Assembly (NCBI GenBank): GCA_039649115.1
Contig: JBBWZQ010000093.1
Location: forward strand, 1-52,436
Reading direction: 5' to 3'
Length of the DNA: 52,436 nucleotides
Source: DATEJJ01 sp039649115
GTDB taxonomy: Bacteria; Actinomycetota; Actinomycetes; Mycobacteriales; Micromonosporaceae
Each line of letters starts with the position of its first letter. Position 1 is the stretch's first letter. A model generated the notes under the pieces. It was given only the letters and a program-made list of their open reading frames with translations, made no database searches and was not told the origin of the DNA. The translations under genes and the position numbers were made by a program. Of this stretch, positions 24,772-33,751 are shown in pieces.

Positions 24772-26495
24772 CGCGCCCGCTTGGCCTGGACGAACTCGCG
24801 GAGCCTCGCGAGAGGCCAGGTGTTGATGACGTCGTCGGGAGTGAGCCAGCCGCGCTGCGCCGTACCGATGCCGTAACGCAGGAATCCCAAGTGGACAGTG
24901 GCGTGCGAGTCGGTGTCCACGCTGAACTTCACGCCGTGCCGGCGGGCGCGCGCGACCAGCTCGTCGGACAGGTCCAACCGGTCGGGGTAGCTGTTGACTT
25001 CCAGCGCCGTACCGGTGCGGGCCGCCGCGGCGAACACCGCGTCGAAGTCGGCGTCGATCGCGGGGCGCTTGCCGAGCAGCCGGGTGGTGGGGTGGCCGAT
25101 GACGTTCACGTACGGGTTCTCGCAGGCCCGTACCAGCCGGCGGGTCATCGCCTCGCTGGACTGGTTGAAGTGCGAGTGCACCGACGCGACGCACAGGTCG
25201 AAGCCGGCGAGGAAGCCGGCGTCCCAGTCCACGCCGCCGTCCGGGTCGATGTTCAGCTCGGTGCCGTGCAGGAGCACCATGCTCCCGTCGCTCGCCAACT
25301 CGCGTAGCCGCTCCCGCTGCGTGATCATCTTCTCGTCGGTCATCCGCTGCATCGGCAGGTCCTTGGCGTGGTCGGTGACCGCGTAGTACTCGTACCCGCG
25401 GGACCGGGCGGCGGCGAGCATGTCCGCCAGCGAGGAGACGCCGTCGGTGAGGTCGGTGTGCGTGTGGAGGTCGCCGCGGATGTCCGCCTCGGTCACCAGC
25501 GCCGGCAGCGTACCGGCCAGCGCGGCTTCGATCTCGCCGCGGTCCTCGCGCAGCGTCGGCGGTATCCACGGCAGCCCGAGCCGCTCGTACACCTCCTGCT
25601 CGGTCTGCGACACCAGCAGCGCACCGTCGTCGGCGCGGAAGAGCCCGTACTCGGAGAGCTTGAGCCCCTTGCGGACGGCGATCTCGCGGATGCGGATGTT
25701 GTGCGCCTTCGAACCGGTGAAGTACTGCAAGGCGGCGCCCCACGCCTCGGCCGGCACCACCCGCAGGTCGACCTGCAGCCCGCTGGTCGTGCGTACCGAC
25801 GTCTTGGTCGGGCCGGCGGCGATGACCTCGGCGACCAGGGGCAGCCCGGCGAACGCCGCCATGAGCGGCTCGGAGTGCGCCGACGCGGCCAGGACGTCCA
25901 CGTCGCCGATCGTGTCCCGCATCCGGCGCAGCGAGCCCGCGTACGTGCACCGCACGCAGCCCGCCACGGTGGACAGCGCGGCCACGATCTCCTCGGCGGT
26001 CTCCATCGCGGTGCTCACCAGCACCCGACCCTGGCTGTGCTCCAGCAGCGCGATGCCGTGCAGGATGTTCTCGGCGGTACGGGCGCCGAAGCCGCGCTGC
26101 CCGGCGAGCTTGCCGGCGAGGATCGCGTCGCGCAGTTCCTCGATCGAGGTCACGCCGAGGTCCTCGTACAGCACCATCGCCTTCCTGGGCCCGAGCGTCG
26201 GGATGCGGGTCAGCTCGCGGACCCCGGCCGGTACCTTCGCGCGCAGCTTCTCCATGGCCGGGACGGTGCCCGTGCCGAGGTACTCGACGATCTTCTCGGC
26301 GATCGACCTGCCCACGTTGGGGATCTGCTGGAGACCCTTGAGATCGAGCGTGGACACGTCGACCGGGTGCCCGGCCACCGAGCGGGCCGCCCGCTCGTAC
26401 ACCCGGGCCTTGAACGCGTCCCCGCCACCCGTGATCGACAGCAGGTCGGCGTACTCCTGAAGCAGCGCCGCAACCGCCTCGTTCGGTCGCGCCAT
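24768..26495 (-). CDS. polX: DNA polymerase/3'-5' exonuclease PolX
   Basis: This 575-residue family X polymerase for gap repair has an N-terminal helix-hairpin-helix 8-kDa domain (LQQIPNVGRSIAEKIVEYLG, RIPTLGPRKAMVLYEDLG). The polymerase palm contains YAGSLRRMRDTIGDVDVL near residue 190, with the catalytic aspartates. The C-terminal PHP domain (DLHTHTDLTDG near 338, VTDHAKDLPM, GTELNIDPDG, VHSHFNQS) supplies metal-dependent exonuclease or phosphoesterase activity. The stop codon overlaps the stop of the kinase gene tail-to-tail by 4 nt. The ATG sits 6 nt after a TAGACT box, so the mRNA is probably leaderless. Confidence 0.95.
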   Translation of the reverse strand: MARPNEAVAALLQEYADLLSITGGGDAFKARVYERAARSVAGHPVDVSTLDLKGLQQIPNVGRSIAEKIVEYLGTGTVPAMEKLRAKVPAGVRELTRIPTLGPRKAMVLYEDLGVTSIEELRDAILAGKLAGQRGFGARTAENILHGIALLEHSQGRVLVSTAMETAEEIVAALSTVAGCVRCTYAGSLRRMRDTIGDVDVLAASAHSEPLMAAFAGLPLVAEVIAAGPTKTSVRTTSGLQVDLRVVPAEAWGAALQYFTGSKAHNIRIREIAVRKGLKLSEYGLFRADDGALLVSQTEQEVYERLGLPWIPPTLREDRGEIEAALAGTLPALVTEADIRGDLHTHTDLTDGVSSLADMLAAARSRGYEYYAVTDHAKDLPMQRMTDEKMITQRERLRELASDGSMVLLHGTELNIDPDGGVDWDAGFLAGFDLCVASVHSHFNQSSEAMTRRLVRACENPYVNVIGHPTTRLLGKRPAIDADFDAVFAAAARTGTALEVNSYPDRLDLSDELVARARRHGVKFSVDTDSHATVHLGFLRYGIGTAQRGWLTPDDVINTWPLARLREFVQAKRAR

Positions 26496-26501
26496 AGGCG
26501 C

Positions 26502-26507
26502 AGTCTA
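26502..26507 (-). promoter_or_regulatory. -10 box for polX
   Basis: Minus-strand TAGACT ends 6 nt before the ATG at 26495. It sits in a 45-nt divergent interval shared with the small gene at 26541. Confidence 0.6.
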
Positions 26508-26528
26508 GAGCGGGGCCGGGGGCTGCGG

Positions 26529-26534
26529 CATGAT
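26529..26534 (+). promoter_or_regulatory. -10 box for the DUF4177-like gene
   Basis: CATGAT ends 6 nt before GTG 26541. The match is weaker than the other leaderless promoters in this window, but the geometry is the same. Confidence 0.4.
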
Positions 26535-26540
26535 GAGGTG

Positions 26541-26804
26541 GTGACGCAATGGGAGTACGCCCGGCTGGAGTACCGGGCTGCGGGCACCTTGGGCACGGAC
26601 AAGTACATGGACTGGGACGCGGTCTTCCACCACCCCGGCGGCATGCAGCGCTGGGGTACCGACGAGCGCTTCGACGACCTGCGGCACCTCAACCGCGCCG
26701 GTGCCGCGGGCTGGCAGGCGTACGAACGCTCCGCCATGCTCGTCGGCCAGCCCCACCGCCTGCACTCGGTCACCTACTCGCTGCGCCGGCCGGCGTCGTC
26801 CTGA
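26541..26804 (+). CDS. Small DUF4177-like protein
   Basis: The 87-residue protein begins TQWEYARLEYR and contains DDLRHLNRAGAAGWQAYER, the pattern WEY...LNxxGxxGWE of DUF4177-type proteins, whose function is unknown. The region YMDWDAVFHHPGGMQRWG between these is an insertion rich in aromatic residues. It starts at GTG 26541, divergent from polX, and ends 9 nt from the convergent ABC exporter gene. Confidence 0.75.
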   Translation: MTQWEYARLEYRAAGTLGTDKYMDWDAVFHHPGGMQRWGTDERFDDLRHLNRAGAAGWQAYERSAMLVGQPHRLHSVTYSLRRPASS

Positions 26805-26813
26805 CCCGGCCCG

Positions 26814-28637
26814 TTACCGGTATGCGGCGGCCTGGATCTGGTAGAGCTGGGCGTACGTGCCGCCGTGCGCCATCAGCTCCTCGTGGCTGCCGCTCTCCAC
26901 GACGCGCGACCCGTCCAGCACGACGATCAGGTCGGCCATCCGTACCGTCGAGAACCGGTGGGAGACCAGGATGCTGATGCGACCGCCCGGCGCCTGGACA
27001 CCGCCGCCGGGCGTGCGGCGCAGCGCCGCCGCGTACCGCTCGAACAGCGCGTGCTCCGTCTCGGCGTCCAGCGCGGCGGTGGGCTCGTCGAGGATCAGCA
27101 GCAGCGGCCCGTCCCGCATGAATCCCCGTGCCAGCGCCAGCTTCTGCCACTGGCCGAAGGACACTTCCACGCCGTCCGGCCAGGTCGGGCCGAGTTGCGT
27201 GTCGAGGCCCGCGCCCAGCCGGGCCACCACGTCGTCGGCTCCCGCCCGGCCGACCGCCGCGCGCACGGCCGGCTCGTCGTCCAGCCTCGGCACGTCGCCG
27301 AGCCCTACCGACTGCCGGGCCAGCAGCTCGAAGCGGAAGAAGTCCTGGAAGGCCCCGGCCAGCCGGTCGCGCCACTGCTCGGCCGGCATCCGGGCCAGGT
27401 CCACGCCGTCGACGAGGATCTGCCCCGAGGTCGGGGTGTAGAGCTTGCCCAGCAGCTTCACCAGGGTGCTCTTGCCCGCGCCGTTCTCGCCGACGATCGC
27501 CACGACGGCCCCGGCGGGCAGGCGCAGCGACACGTCCCGCAGCACCAGGCGGTCGGTGCCGGGGTAGGCGAAGCTGACCCGGTCGAGCGTGATGCCGCCG
27601 GTGAGCCGCTCGGGCACCGGCAGGTCGGCGGGCGCGACCAGGGCCGCCGCGTAGTCCTCCAGCCAGGCCAGGCGGCGCGAGCCGTCCATCCAGATGCCGC
27701 GCAGGAAACCGATCTCGCCGACGGTGGCGGCGACATAGGAGGACAGCCGCGAGCCCGCCGCCAGCACGAGGAGCACGCTGGACGACGGCGCGTGCAGCAC
27801 CGAGGAGACGAAGACGATCGCGCCGACGTACCCGGCGCCGAAGATCGCCCAGCCGAGCGCGTGCCAGTACGCGCTTGCCCACCTCGCCCGGGCGACCAGC
27901 CGGTACCAGCGCTCCCACTCGGTGCGGCGCCCGCGCACCAGCCGGGGACCCATGCCGGTCAGGCGCACCTCCTTGCCCGGTGGCGCGGTGGTGGCGACGA
28001 CGAACAGGTGCCGGGCCAGCCGGTTGGCGGGTGCGGCGCGCTCCTCCGCGCTCCGCTCGACGGCCGGCCGCCAGCTCGCGGTGGCCACGGTCGGCAGCGC
28101 GAACAGCGCGAGCAGGGCCAGCAGCGGATGTACCGACATCAGCAGCGACACGGTCACGGCCAGCCGCAGGATCCAGCCGCACGTGGCGAACACCGAGGCG
28201 TACATGTGGTCGAGCACGAAGACCTGGTCGCGCAGCACGGCCAGGCGGTCGAGCAGCTCCGGGCGCTCCTGGTGGGCGATGGTGGCCACCGTGGCCTGCA
28301 GCCGGGCGACGTGCCCCTCCAGCGCGATCGTCACCTTGTCGCGGAAGCGGCGCTGCACCCGGGTGCTGATGGTGCGCAGGAACCAGGTGGCCGCGCTGGA
28401 CGCGGCCAGGCCGAGCGCGGCCACGAGCAGCAGGCCGCGGTCGCGCTCCACGACGCCCTTGCCGAGCAGCGCGAGCCACACCGCGATGAGCGCGTCGGGC
28501 AGCGCGGCCAGCAGGGACAGCAGGAAGGCGGTGAGCAGCAGGCCGGGCTCGTGCCGGTAGCCCAGCCGGAACAGCCGCCACATGGAGGACAGCGCGGGCG
28601 GCAGCCGGTCGAGATCGACAGCCTCAGGTGAGGACAT
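26814..28637 (-). CDS. ABC transporter, fused permease/ATPase (exporter subunit 2)
   Basis: This 607-residue half-exporter has six transmembrane helices in the first ~320 residues and an ATPase domain after that. Walker A is IVGENGAGKSTLVKLLG near residue 390, the C-loop is atypical (VSFGQWQKLALARG instead of LSGGQ), Walker B is LLLILDEPTAALD, and the H-loop is ILVSHRFSTVR. A glycine-rich insertion (RTPGGGVQAPGGR) precedes the H-loop. The start at 28637 has GAGGAGGTG 7-8 nt upstream and overlaps the partner gene by 14 nt, so the two should form a heterodimer. No peptide precursor or modification enzyme is adjacent, so the cargo is unknown. Confidence 0.9.
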   Translation of the reverse strand: MSSPEAVDLDRLPPALSSMWRLFRLGYRHEPGLLLTAFLLSLLAALPDALIAVWLALLGKGVVERDRGLLLVAALGLAASSAATWFLRTISTRVQRRFRDKVTIALEGHVARLQATVATIAHQERPELLDRLAVLRDQVFVLDHMYASVFATCGWILRLAVTVSLLMSVHPLLALLALFALPTVATASWRPAVERSAEERAAPANRLARHLFVVATTAPPGKEVRLTGMGPRLVRGRRTEWERWYRLVARARWASAYWHALGWAIFGAGYVGAIVFVSSVLHAPSSSVLLVLAAGSRLSSYVAATVGEIGFLRGIWMDGSRRLAWLEDYAAALVAPADLPVPERLTGGITLDRVSFAYPGTDRLVLRDVSLRLPAGAVVAIVGENGAGKSTLVKLLGKLYTPTSGQILVDGVDLARMPAEQWRDRLAGAFQDFFRFELLARQSVGLGDVPRLDDEPAVRAAVGRAGADDVVARLGAGLDTQLGPTWPDGVEVSFGQWQKLALARGFMRDGPLLLILDEPTAALDAETEHALFERYAAALRRTPGGGVQAPGGRISILVSHRFSTVRMADLIVVLDGSRVVESGSHEELMAHGGTYAQLYQIQAAAYR

Positions 28638-30426
28638 CGTGCGCCACCTCCTCGTCACCCTCGACCACGCTGAACGGCCGGGCCTGCAGCTCGAACATCG
28701 CCCGGTAGCGGCCGCCCAGCGCCATCAGCTCGTCGTGCGTCCCCAGCTCGACCACCCGCCCGTGCTCCACCACGCAGATGCGGTCCGCGTGCCGGACGGT
28801 CGAGAACCGGTGCGAGATGAGGATCGTGGTGCAGTCCCGGGTCGCCGCGAGGATGCGGTCGAAGATCTCCGCCTCGCCCCGCACGTCGAGCTGGGCGGTC
28901 GGCTCGTCCAGCAGCACGAGGCCGGCGCCCTGCCGGACCGCGCACAGTGCCCGGGCCAGCGCCACCCGCTGCCACTGCCCGCCGGACAGCTCGGTGCCGC
29001 CCGGGTAGCCGCGCGCCAGCACCGTGTCCAGGTCGGCGAGGTCGGCCGCGCCGGCTGCTGCCAGCGCCTCGCGGACCACCTCGTCGGGCGCGCCGGTCGG
29101 CGCCACGTTGTCGCGCAGTGGCAGCTCGAAGCGGGTGAAGTCCTGGAACACCGCGGTCACCCGGCCGCGCCAGCCGGCCAGGTCGAGGTCGCGCAGGTCG
29201 ACGCCGTCCACCTCGATCGCGCCGGCCTGCGGGTCGTAGAGCCGGCACAGCAGCTTGGCCAGGGTGGTCTTGCCGGACCCGTTGCGCCCGACGATGGCCA
29301 GGGACGACCCGGCCGGGATGGTCAGGTCGAAGCGCTCCAGCACCGGCCGGTCGGTGGACGGGTAGGCGAACGTCACGCCGCGGAACCGGATCTCCCGCGC
29401 GGGCCGGCCGGCGGCGGGGCGCGGGTCGGACGGCTGGGACAGCGCGCCGGCGGCGGCCATCGCCGGCTGCAGGCGCAGGACGGCGGCGACCGGTGCGGCG
29501 GCCCCGTCGAGCGCCCAGTTGAGCCCGCCGAAGGCGATCATGCTGGTGCCCACGGCGGCCTGCGCGTAGACCACGGCGGGGCCGATGCCCATCCCGCCGG
29601 CCGCCGCGCCGGCCAGTGCCCAGAACACCAGCGCGTTGGTGGCCACGACGATGAGCAGGCAGCCCAGCACCGACCGCTCGCGCAGCTGGGTGGCGCGGTA
29701 CTGCAGCTCGTGCAGGCGGGCCCGGCGTGCGGTGAACCGCTCGATGGTCCAGCCGGCCAGGCCGAACAGGCGCAGCTCCTTGGCCGCCGGCGGGTCGACG
29801 GCCAGCCGGTAGGCATAGTCGGAGTCGCGCTGCGCGCCGCGCACCTCGTCGGTGTTGCGGTCGCGCCAGACCGCGCTCTCCCGCAGCAGCCAGTGCGTGG
29901 ACAGCCAGCCGCCGGCCAGCACCAGCGGCGCCCACCAGCGGAAGCCGGCGAGCACCACGGCGGCGGCCAGGCCGCCGACGAGCTCGACCAGGCCGCCCGC
30001 GATGAAGTCCATGCCCAGGGCGAGCGGCGGCCCCTGCATGCCGAGGTCGAAGTCGCGGGCCACGGTCAGGTCGGTGGTCAGCTCCTGGTCCTCGAGGTGT
30101 CCCATGCCCGGCGGTCGCACCGTCGCGCCGGCGAGCTGGTCGTTGAGCCAGGCGGCGGTGCGGGCGCCGAGCGCGCCGCTCAGAGCGGTGTGCAGCGGGC
30201 TGAGCACCTGCAGCGCGACGAACGTGGCACCGGCGAAGGCGAGCGGGCCGCCCAGGCCGCGCCCGCCCTGCACCGCGGCGACCAGCACCCCGGTGGCGAT
30301 CGCGAACAGGGCGGGCAGGATGCCCCGGGCGAGCAGGACGGCCCACCACAGCACCGCGTGCCACCGCGCGGCGACGGGCAGGATCGCGAAGAACTTCCAC
30401 TCCGGCCGTTCCCGCAACCGTTTCAT
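28624..30426 (-). CDS. ABC transporter, fused permease/ATPase (exporter subunit 1)
   Basis: This 600-residue half-exporter is the first gene of the pair. The membrane domain starts after EWKFFAILPVAARWHAVLWW. The ATPase has Walker A IVGRNGSGKTTLAKLLCRLY, a canonical signature ELSGGQWQRVALARAL, Walker B LVLLDEPTAQLD and H-loop ILISHRFSTVRHADR. Its partner has a degenerate signature, so the dimer probably has one full and one weakened ATP site, a common asymmetry in heterodimeric exporters. The gene is divergent from the LPMO gene. Confidence 0.92.
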   Translation of the reverse strand: MKRLRERPEWKFFAILPVAARWHAVLWWAVLLARGILPALFAIATGVLVAAVQGGRGLGGPLAFAGATFVALQVLSPLHTALSGALGARTAAWLNDQLAGATVRPPGMGHLEDQELTTDLTVARDFDLGMQGPPLALGMDFIAGGLVELVGGLAAAVVLAGFRWWAPLVLAGGWLSTHWLLRESAVWRDRNTDEVRGAQRDSDYAYRLAVDPPAAKELRLFGLAGWTIERFTARRARLHELQYRATQLRERSVLGCLLIVVATNALVFWALAGAAAGGMGIGPAVVYAQAAVGTSMIAFGGLNWALDGAAAPVAAVLRLQPAMAAAGALSQPSDPRPAAGRPAREIRFRGVTFAYPSTDRPVLERFDLTIPAGSSLAIVGRNGSGKTTLAKLLCRLYDPQAGAIEVDGVDLRDLDLAGWRGRVTAVFQDFTRFELPLRDNVAPTGAPDEVVREALAAAGAADLADLDTVLARGYPGGTELSGGQWQRVALARALCAVRQGAGLVLLDEPTAQLDVRGEAEIFDRILAATRDCTTILISHRFSTVRHADRICVVEHGRVVELGTHDELMALGGRYRAMFELQARPFSVVEGDEEVAHDVLT

Positions 30427-30545
30427 GTCACCTCCCCGACGGTGGTCGATGGGAAGGGACGATACCTGGCGTCCCCGACAGGAACGCGGACCGCAGATCC
30501 GCCCGTCACACTGGGTGGTCAGTTCTTAGGAATCGATGACGAACC

Positions 30546-30574
30546 TTGGAGTCGGCGCTGGCGACAACTACGGT
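30546..30574 (+). promoter_or_regulatory. Promoter of the LPMO gene
   Basis: TTGGAG (30546-30551) and TACGGT (30569-30574) are separated by exactly 17 nt, and the -10 box ends 6 nt before GTG 30581. This is the best complete -35/-10 pair in the window and predicts a leaderless mRNA. Confidence 0.65.
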
Positions 30575-30580
30575 GAGCGC

Positions 30581-31507
30581 GTGCCGTGGCAGCTGTCCGT
30601 ACGCCGTACCATCGCCTTCGCCGTCCTCGCCGCGGCATGGCTGCTGTCGGTGGCCCTGGCCGCCGCACCCGCGGGGGCACACGGCGCGATGGCCGGCCCG
30701 ATCAGCCGCGCCGTCGCCTGCGGGCCGGACGGCGGCACGGCCGCGAAGTCCACTGCCTGCACGGCCGCCACGGCCGCGAGCGGCGGCATGGCGTTCGCCG
30801 CCTGGGACAACATCCGGGTGGCCAACGTCAACGGCCGCGACCGCCAGCGCATCCCGGACGGCAGGCTGTGCAGCGGGGGCCTCGCCCAGTTCAAGGGCCT
30901 CGACCTGGCGCGTGCGGACTGGCCGACGACCACCGTGGTGGCCGGGGCCAACCTCACTTTCCGGTACCGGGTGACCATCCCGCACCGGGGATCCTTCCGG
31001 CTGTACGTGACCAGGGACACCTACGTTCCGACCCGCGCCCTGCGCTGGGCCGACCTGGAGGCCAGGCCGTTCCTCACGGTTGCCAACCCGGGGATGCAGG
31101 GTGGCTCGTACAGCCTGAAGGGCACCCTGCCCGCGGGGAAGACCGGGCGGCACCTGATCTACACGGTCTGGCAGACGACGAGCACGCCGGACACGTACTA
31201 CTCCTGCTCGGACGTGGTCTTCCGGCCGCTGACGGGCGCCGCGGGGGCGGCCTCCCCGGCCGCGTCGAGCCCGGGACGCAACGCGGCGGCGGACTCGTCG
31301 CCGGTGGACGCCGCGCCGATCAACGCCAACCCGCAGCCGGTCGCGGCGGTCAGCCGCTCGAGCCCGGCCGTGCCGATCCTGGTGGCGGTCGGGTTGGGCC
31401 TGGTGGGCGCCACGGTCTTCCTCACCGTGCGGCACCGGCGCCTCGAACCGGCCCGCCAGGCGGCGGCACGCGCGCGCAACCACCGCCCCTCCCGCCCCCC
31501 TGTCTGA
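30581..31507 (+). CDS. AA10 lytic polysaccharide monooxygenase with C-terminal membrane anchor
   Basis: The 308-residue protein is a secreted copper enzyme that oxidatively cleaves chitin or cellulose. The signal peptide ends at AGA, leaving His34 as the mature N-terminus (HGAM), one half of the copper histidine brace. The second is His191 in GRHLIYTVWQTTSTPDTYYS. A Ser/Ala/Pro linker follows, then a transmembrane helix at ~264-285 and a basic tail (RHRRLEPAR), so the enzyme would stay attached to the cell surface. GTG 30581 was preferred over ATG 30536 because a -35/-10 promoter leads exactly to it and the signal peptide is then of normal length. Confidence 0.88.
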   Translation: MPWQLSVRRTIAFAVLAAAWLLSVALAAAPAGAHGAMAGPISRAVACGPDGGTAAKSTACTAATAASGGMAFAAWDNIRVANVNGRDRQRIPDGRLCSGGLAQFKGLDLARADWPTTTVVAGANLTFRYRVTIPHRGSFRLYVTRDTYVPTRALRWADLEARPFLTVANPGMQGGSYSLKGTLPAGKTGRHLIYTVWQTTSTPDTYYSCSDVVFRPLTGAAGAASPAASSPGRNAAADSSPVDAAPINANPQPVAAVSRSSPAVPILVAVGLGLVGATVFLTVRHRRLEPARQAAARARNHRPSRPPV

Positions 31508-31569
31508 CCCCTCCGGCTGAACCCCTCCGGCTTACCCTCCGCCTGACGGCTCCCGCTGACCGCTCCGGC
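31504..31569. repeat. Degenerate 12-14-nt minisatellite
   Basis: About five imperfect copies of CTGACCCCTCCGG run from the stop codon of the LPMO gene into the intergenic space. The first copy contains the TGA stop itself. Confidence 0.55.
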
Positions 31570-31588
31570 GGATCCTGCGGCCTGCCCG

Positions 31589-31689
31589 GCTGCCGTGATC
31601 AGGCCGAAGGTGGAATCTTTCCGCGAAAGCACCGAATGCGGTGCTTTTCCGGCCAAGAATGGGCGTCGGGCGTGATCACGGCGGGCAGC
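31589..31689. repeat. GTGATCA-bounded hairpin element
   Basis: The ends GCTGCCGTGATCA (31589-31601) and TGATCACGGCGGGCAGC (31673-31689) are inverted copies apart from a 4-nt insertion. Inside lies a perfect 9-bp hairpin AAAGCACCG-AATG-CGGTGCTTT (31626-31647) flanked by GGCCGAA and TTCCGGCC. It is non-coding and sits between the LPMO and lysozyme genes. Confidence 0.75.
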
Positions 31690-31768
31690 GTCCTGCGGCC
31701 GGGCCCGCGATCCCGCCCAGACTGCCGTGTCGCCGCGCGTTTCGGGGCCGGTACCCGAGAGGATGTCC

Positions 31769-33385
31769 ATGTCGCCGAGGCGCTGGCGCGTGGCAGCGGT
31801 CGCTGCCGTGCTGTGTGGGGTGGTCGTTGTCCCCTTCGTCCGCAACGCGCTGGCCGGCACGGCGGTCCCGGACGGCGGGGGGTGGGCGCGCGCGGGTACG
31901 CCGCCCGGCACGGCCCCGGCCCGGCCGCTCCGGGCATCCGCGCTGCCCCCGGGCTACAACGTGCTCGGCATCGACGTGTCCAGCCACGACCACCACCGCG
32001 GCGCCATCAACTGGCCGGGCGTGGCCGGCAGCGGGGTGAAGTTCGCCTACATCAAGGCGACCGAGGGCAGCACGTACACCAACCCGTACTTCGCGGGCGA
32101 CTACGCGGCGGCGCGCAACGCCGGGTTGTACGCCGGCGCGTACGCGTTCGGCCGGCCGGACCGGGCCAACCCGGCGGGGCAGGCCGACTTCCTCGTCGAC
32201 AACGCGGGGTGGGGGCCGGACAGCAAGACGCTCATCCCGTTCCTGGACATCGAGTGGCCGTACTTCGCCGGCGTGAACAGCTGCTACAACCTCGGCAAGG
32301 ACGCCATGGCGGCGTGGATCCGCCAGTTCGTCAACCGGGTGAAGGCGCGCATCGGTCGCGCCCCCATGATCTACACCAACGCCCACTGGTGGCGGGGATG
32401 CGTCAGCGCCAGCGCGTCGTTCGCCGACTGCCCGCTGGATCTCGCCAGCTACACCAGCACGCCACCCACCCCGCCGGCCGGCTGGAACAGCTTCGCCATC
32501 TGGCAGTACGCGGCGGGCAACAACAACCAGCCGGGCAACTACGACAAGGACGTGATCAACGGGGACCTGGCCGCGCTCGCCGCGCTCGCCGGTCCCACCC
32601 CGCCCACCGTGGTCGGCCTGCACGCCCACGCCGGCGGCCACTTCGTCACGGCCGAGAACGGCGGCGCCAAGCCGCTGATCGCCAACCGCTGGGGGGTGGG
32701 GAGCTGGGAGCAGTTCGACGAGGTGGACCTCGGCGGCGGGAACCTCGCGCTGCGCTCGCACGCCAACGGGCACTACGTCACGGCGGACAACGCCGGCCGG
32801 AGCCCGCTGATCGCCAACCGGATGGCGATCGGTGGCTGGGAGACGTTCCAGCGGATCACCAACCCGGACGGCAGCGTGAGCCTCCGGGCCCGCGCCAACG
32901 GCAGGTACGTCACGGCGGGCAACGGCGGGGCATCCGCGCTGATCGCCAACCGCACCTCGATCGGAAGCTGGGAGGAGTTCGACGCGGTACCGCCGCCGAC
33001 CCTGGTGAGCCTCCGGGCCCGGGTCAACGGCAGGTACGTCACGGCCGAGAACGCCGGCGCCAAGCCGCTGATCGCCAACCGCGCCGCGGTGGGGTCGTGG
33101 GAGACGTTCGAGCGGTTCGACCTGGGCAGCGGGCACATCGCGCTGCGCGCGCGGGCCAACGGCAGGCAGGTCTCGGCGGACCGGGCGGGCGCCGCGCCGC
33201 TGATCGCCCGGGGTACCTCGGTCGGGTCGTGGGAGACGTTCACCGTGGTGCACAACGGGGACGGCAGCGTGAGCCTGCGCGCGGTCGCCAACGGGCGGTA
33301 CGTCAGCGCCGAGAACGCCGGCGCCCTGCCGCTGATCGCCAACCGTACGGCGATCGGTGACTGGGAGGAGTTCGATATGGCGTGA
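31769..33385 (+). CDS. Secreted GH25 lysozyme with six-repeat beta-trefoil C-terminus
   Basis: The 538-residue protein has a signal peptide (residues 1-30), a linker, and a GH25 muramidase domain at ~62-270. The domain contains LGIDVSSHDH (D69), FLDIEW (D160, E162), MIYTNAHWW and FAIWQYA. From residue 281 six repeats of ~42 residues follow, each like SLRARANGRYVTAENAG then LIANRTAIGSWEEF. This is the fascin-like pattern; six repeats make two beta-trefoils, probably for binding polysaccharide or cell wall. The same module ends the subtilase at 48.4 kb. ATG 31769 has GAGAGG 6 nt upstream. The natural target may be its own or foreign peptidoglycan. Confidence 0.92.
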   Translation: MSPRRWRVAAVAAVLCGVVVVPFVRNALAGTAVPDGGGWARAGTPPGTAPARPLRASALPPGYNVLGIDVSSHDHHRGAINWPGVAGSGVKFAYIKATEGSTYTNPYFAGDYAAARNAGLYAGAYAFGRPDRANPAGQADFLVDNAGWGPDSKTLIPFLDIEWPYFAGVNSCYNLGKDAMAAWIRQFVNRVKARIGRAPMIYTNAHWWRGCVSASASFADCPLDLASYTSTPPTPPAGWNSFAIWQYAAGNNNQPGNYDKDVINGDLAALAALAGPTPPTVVGLHAHAGGHFVTAENGGAKPLIANRWGVGSWEQFDEVDLGGGNLALRSHANGHYVTADNAGRSPLIANRMAIGGWETFQRITNPDGSVSLRARANGRYVTAGNGGASALIANRTSIGSWEEFDAVPPPTLVSLRARVNGRYVTAENAGAKPLIANRAAVGSWETFERFDLGSGHIALRARANGRQVSADRAGAAPLIARGTSVGSWETFTVVHNGDGSVSLRAVANGRYVSAENAGALPLIANRTAIGDWEEFDMA

Positions 33386-33394
33386 CCCGGTCGG

Positions 33395-33400
33395 TAGCCT
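33395..33400 (+). promoter_or_regulatory. -10 box for the rhodanese gene
   Basis: TAGCCT ends 6 nt before GTG 33407 in the 21-nt gap after the lysozyme stop, predicting a leaderless transcript. Confidence 0.55.
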
Positions 33401-33406
33401 CGGGGT

Positions 33407-33751
33407 GTGTCGGATGATGGGGTGCGCGGCGTGACGGCCGGCGAGGCGCGGGACCTGATCGGGTCGGACGCGATCCTCCTCGACGTGCGCGAGGACGACG
33501 AGTGGGCGGCCGGGCACGCGCCGGAGGCGGTACACATGGCGATGTCCAGGATCGCGCGGGAGTTCGGCACCCTGCCCACGGACCGCACCATCGTCTGCGT
33601 GTGCCACGTCGGCGCGCGCAGCGCGGCGGTGGCCGCGGCGCTGCACCAGGCGGGTTGGCAGGCGGTCAACCTGGACGGCGGGATGCTCGCCTGGGAGTCC
33701 GCCGGCCTGCCGGTCGTGGACGACGACGGCAGCGCCGGGTACGTTGCCTGA
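33407..33751 (+). CDS. Rhodanese-like domain protein
   Basis: This 114-residue single-domain rhodanese has the sulfur-accepting cysteine in CVCHVGARSAAVA near residue 66, with a six-residue active loop (CHVGAR) as in GlpE-type sulfurtransferases. LLDVREDDEWAAGHAPEAVH is the typical N-terminal signature. It may carry persulfide sulfur in the cytosol. The next gene overlaps its end, so they are likely co-transcribed. Confidence 0.9.
   Translation: MSDDGVRGVTAGEARDLIGSDAILLDVREDDEWAAGHAPEAVHMAMSRIAREFGTLPTDRTIVCVCHVGARSAAVAAALHQAGWQAVNLDGGMLAWESAGLPVVDDDGSAGYVA

Noticed and set aside
22780..25950. Minus-strand frame of more than 1000 codons
   Set aside because: It is a shadow of the hybrid kinase and PolX genes.
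26814..30426. Lanthipeptide or bacteriocin cluster around the exporter pair
   Set aside because: No precursor peptide, modification enzyme or peptidase domain is adjacent, and the ATPases lack a C39 domain.
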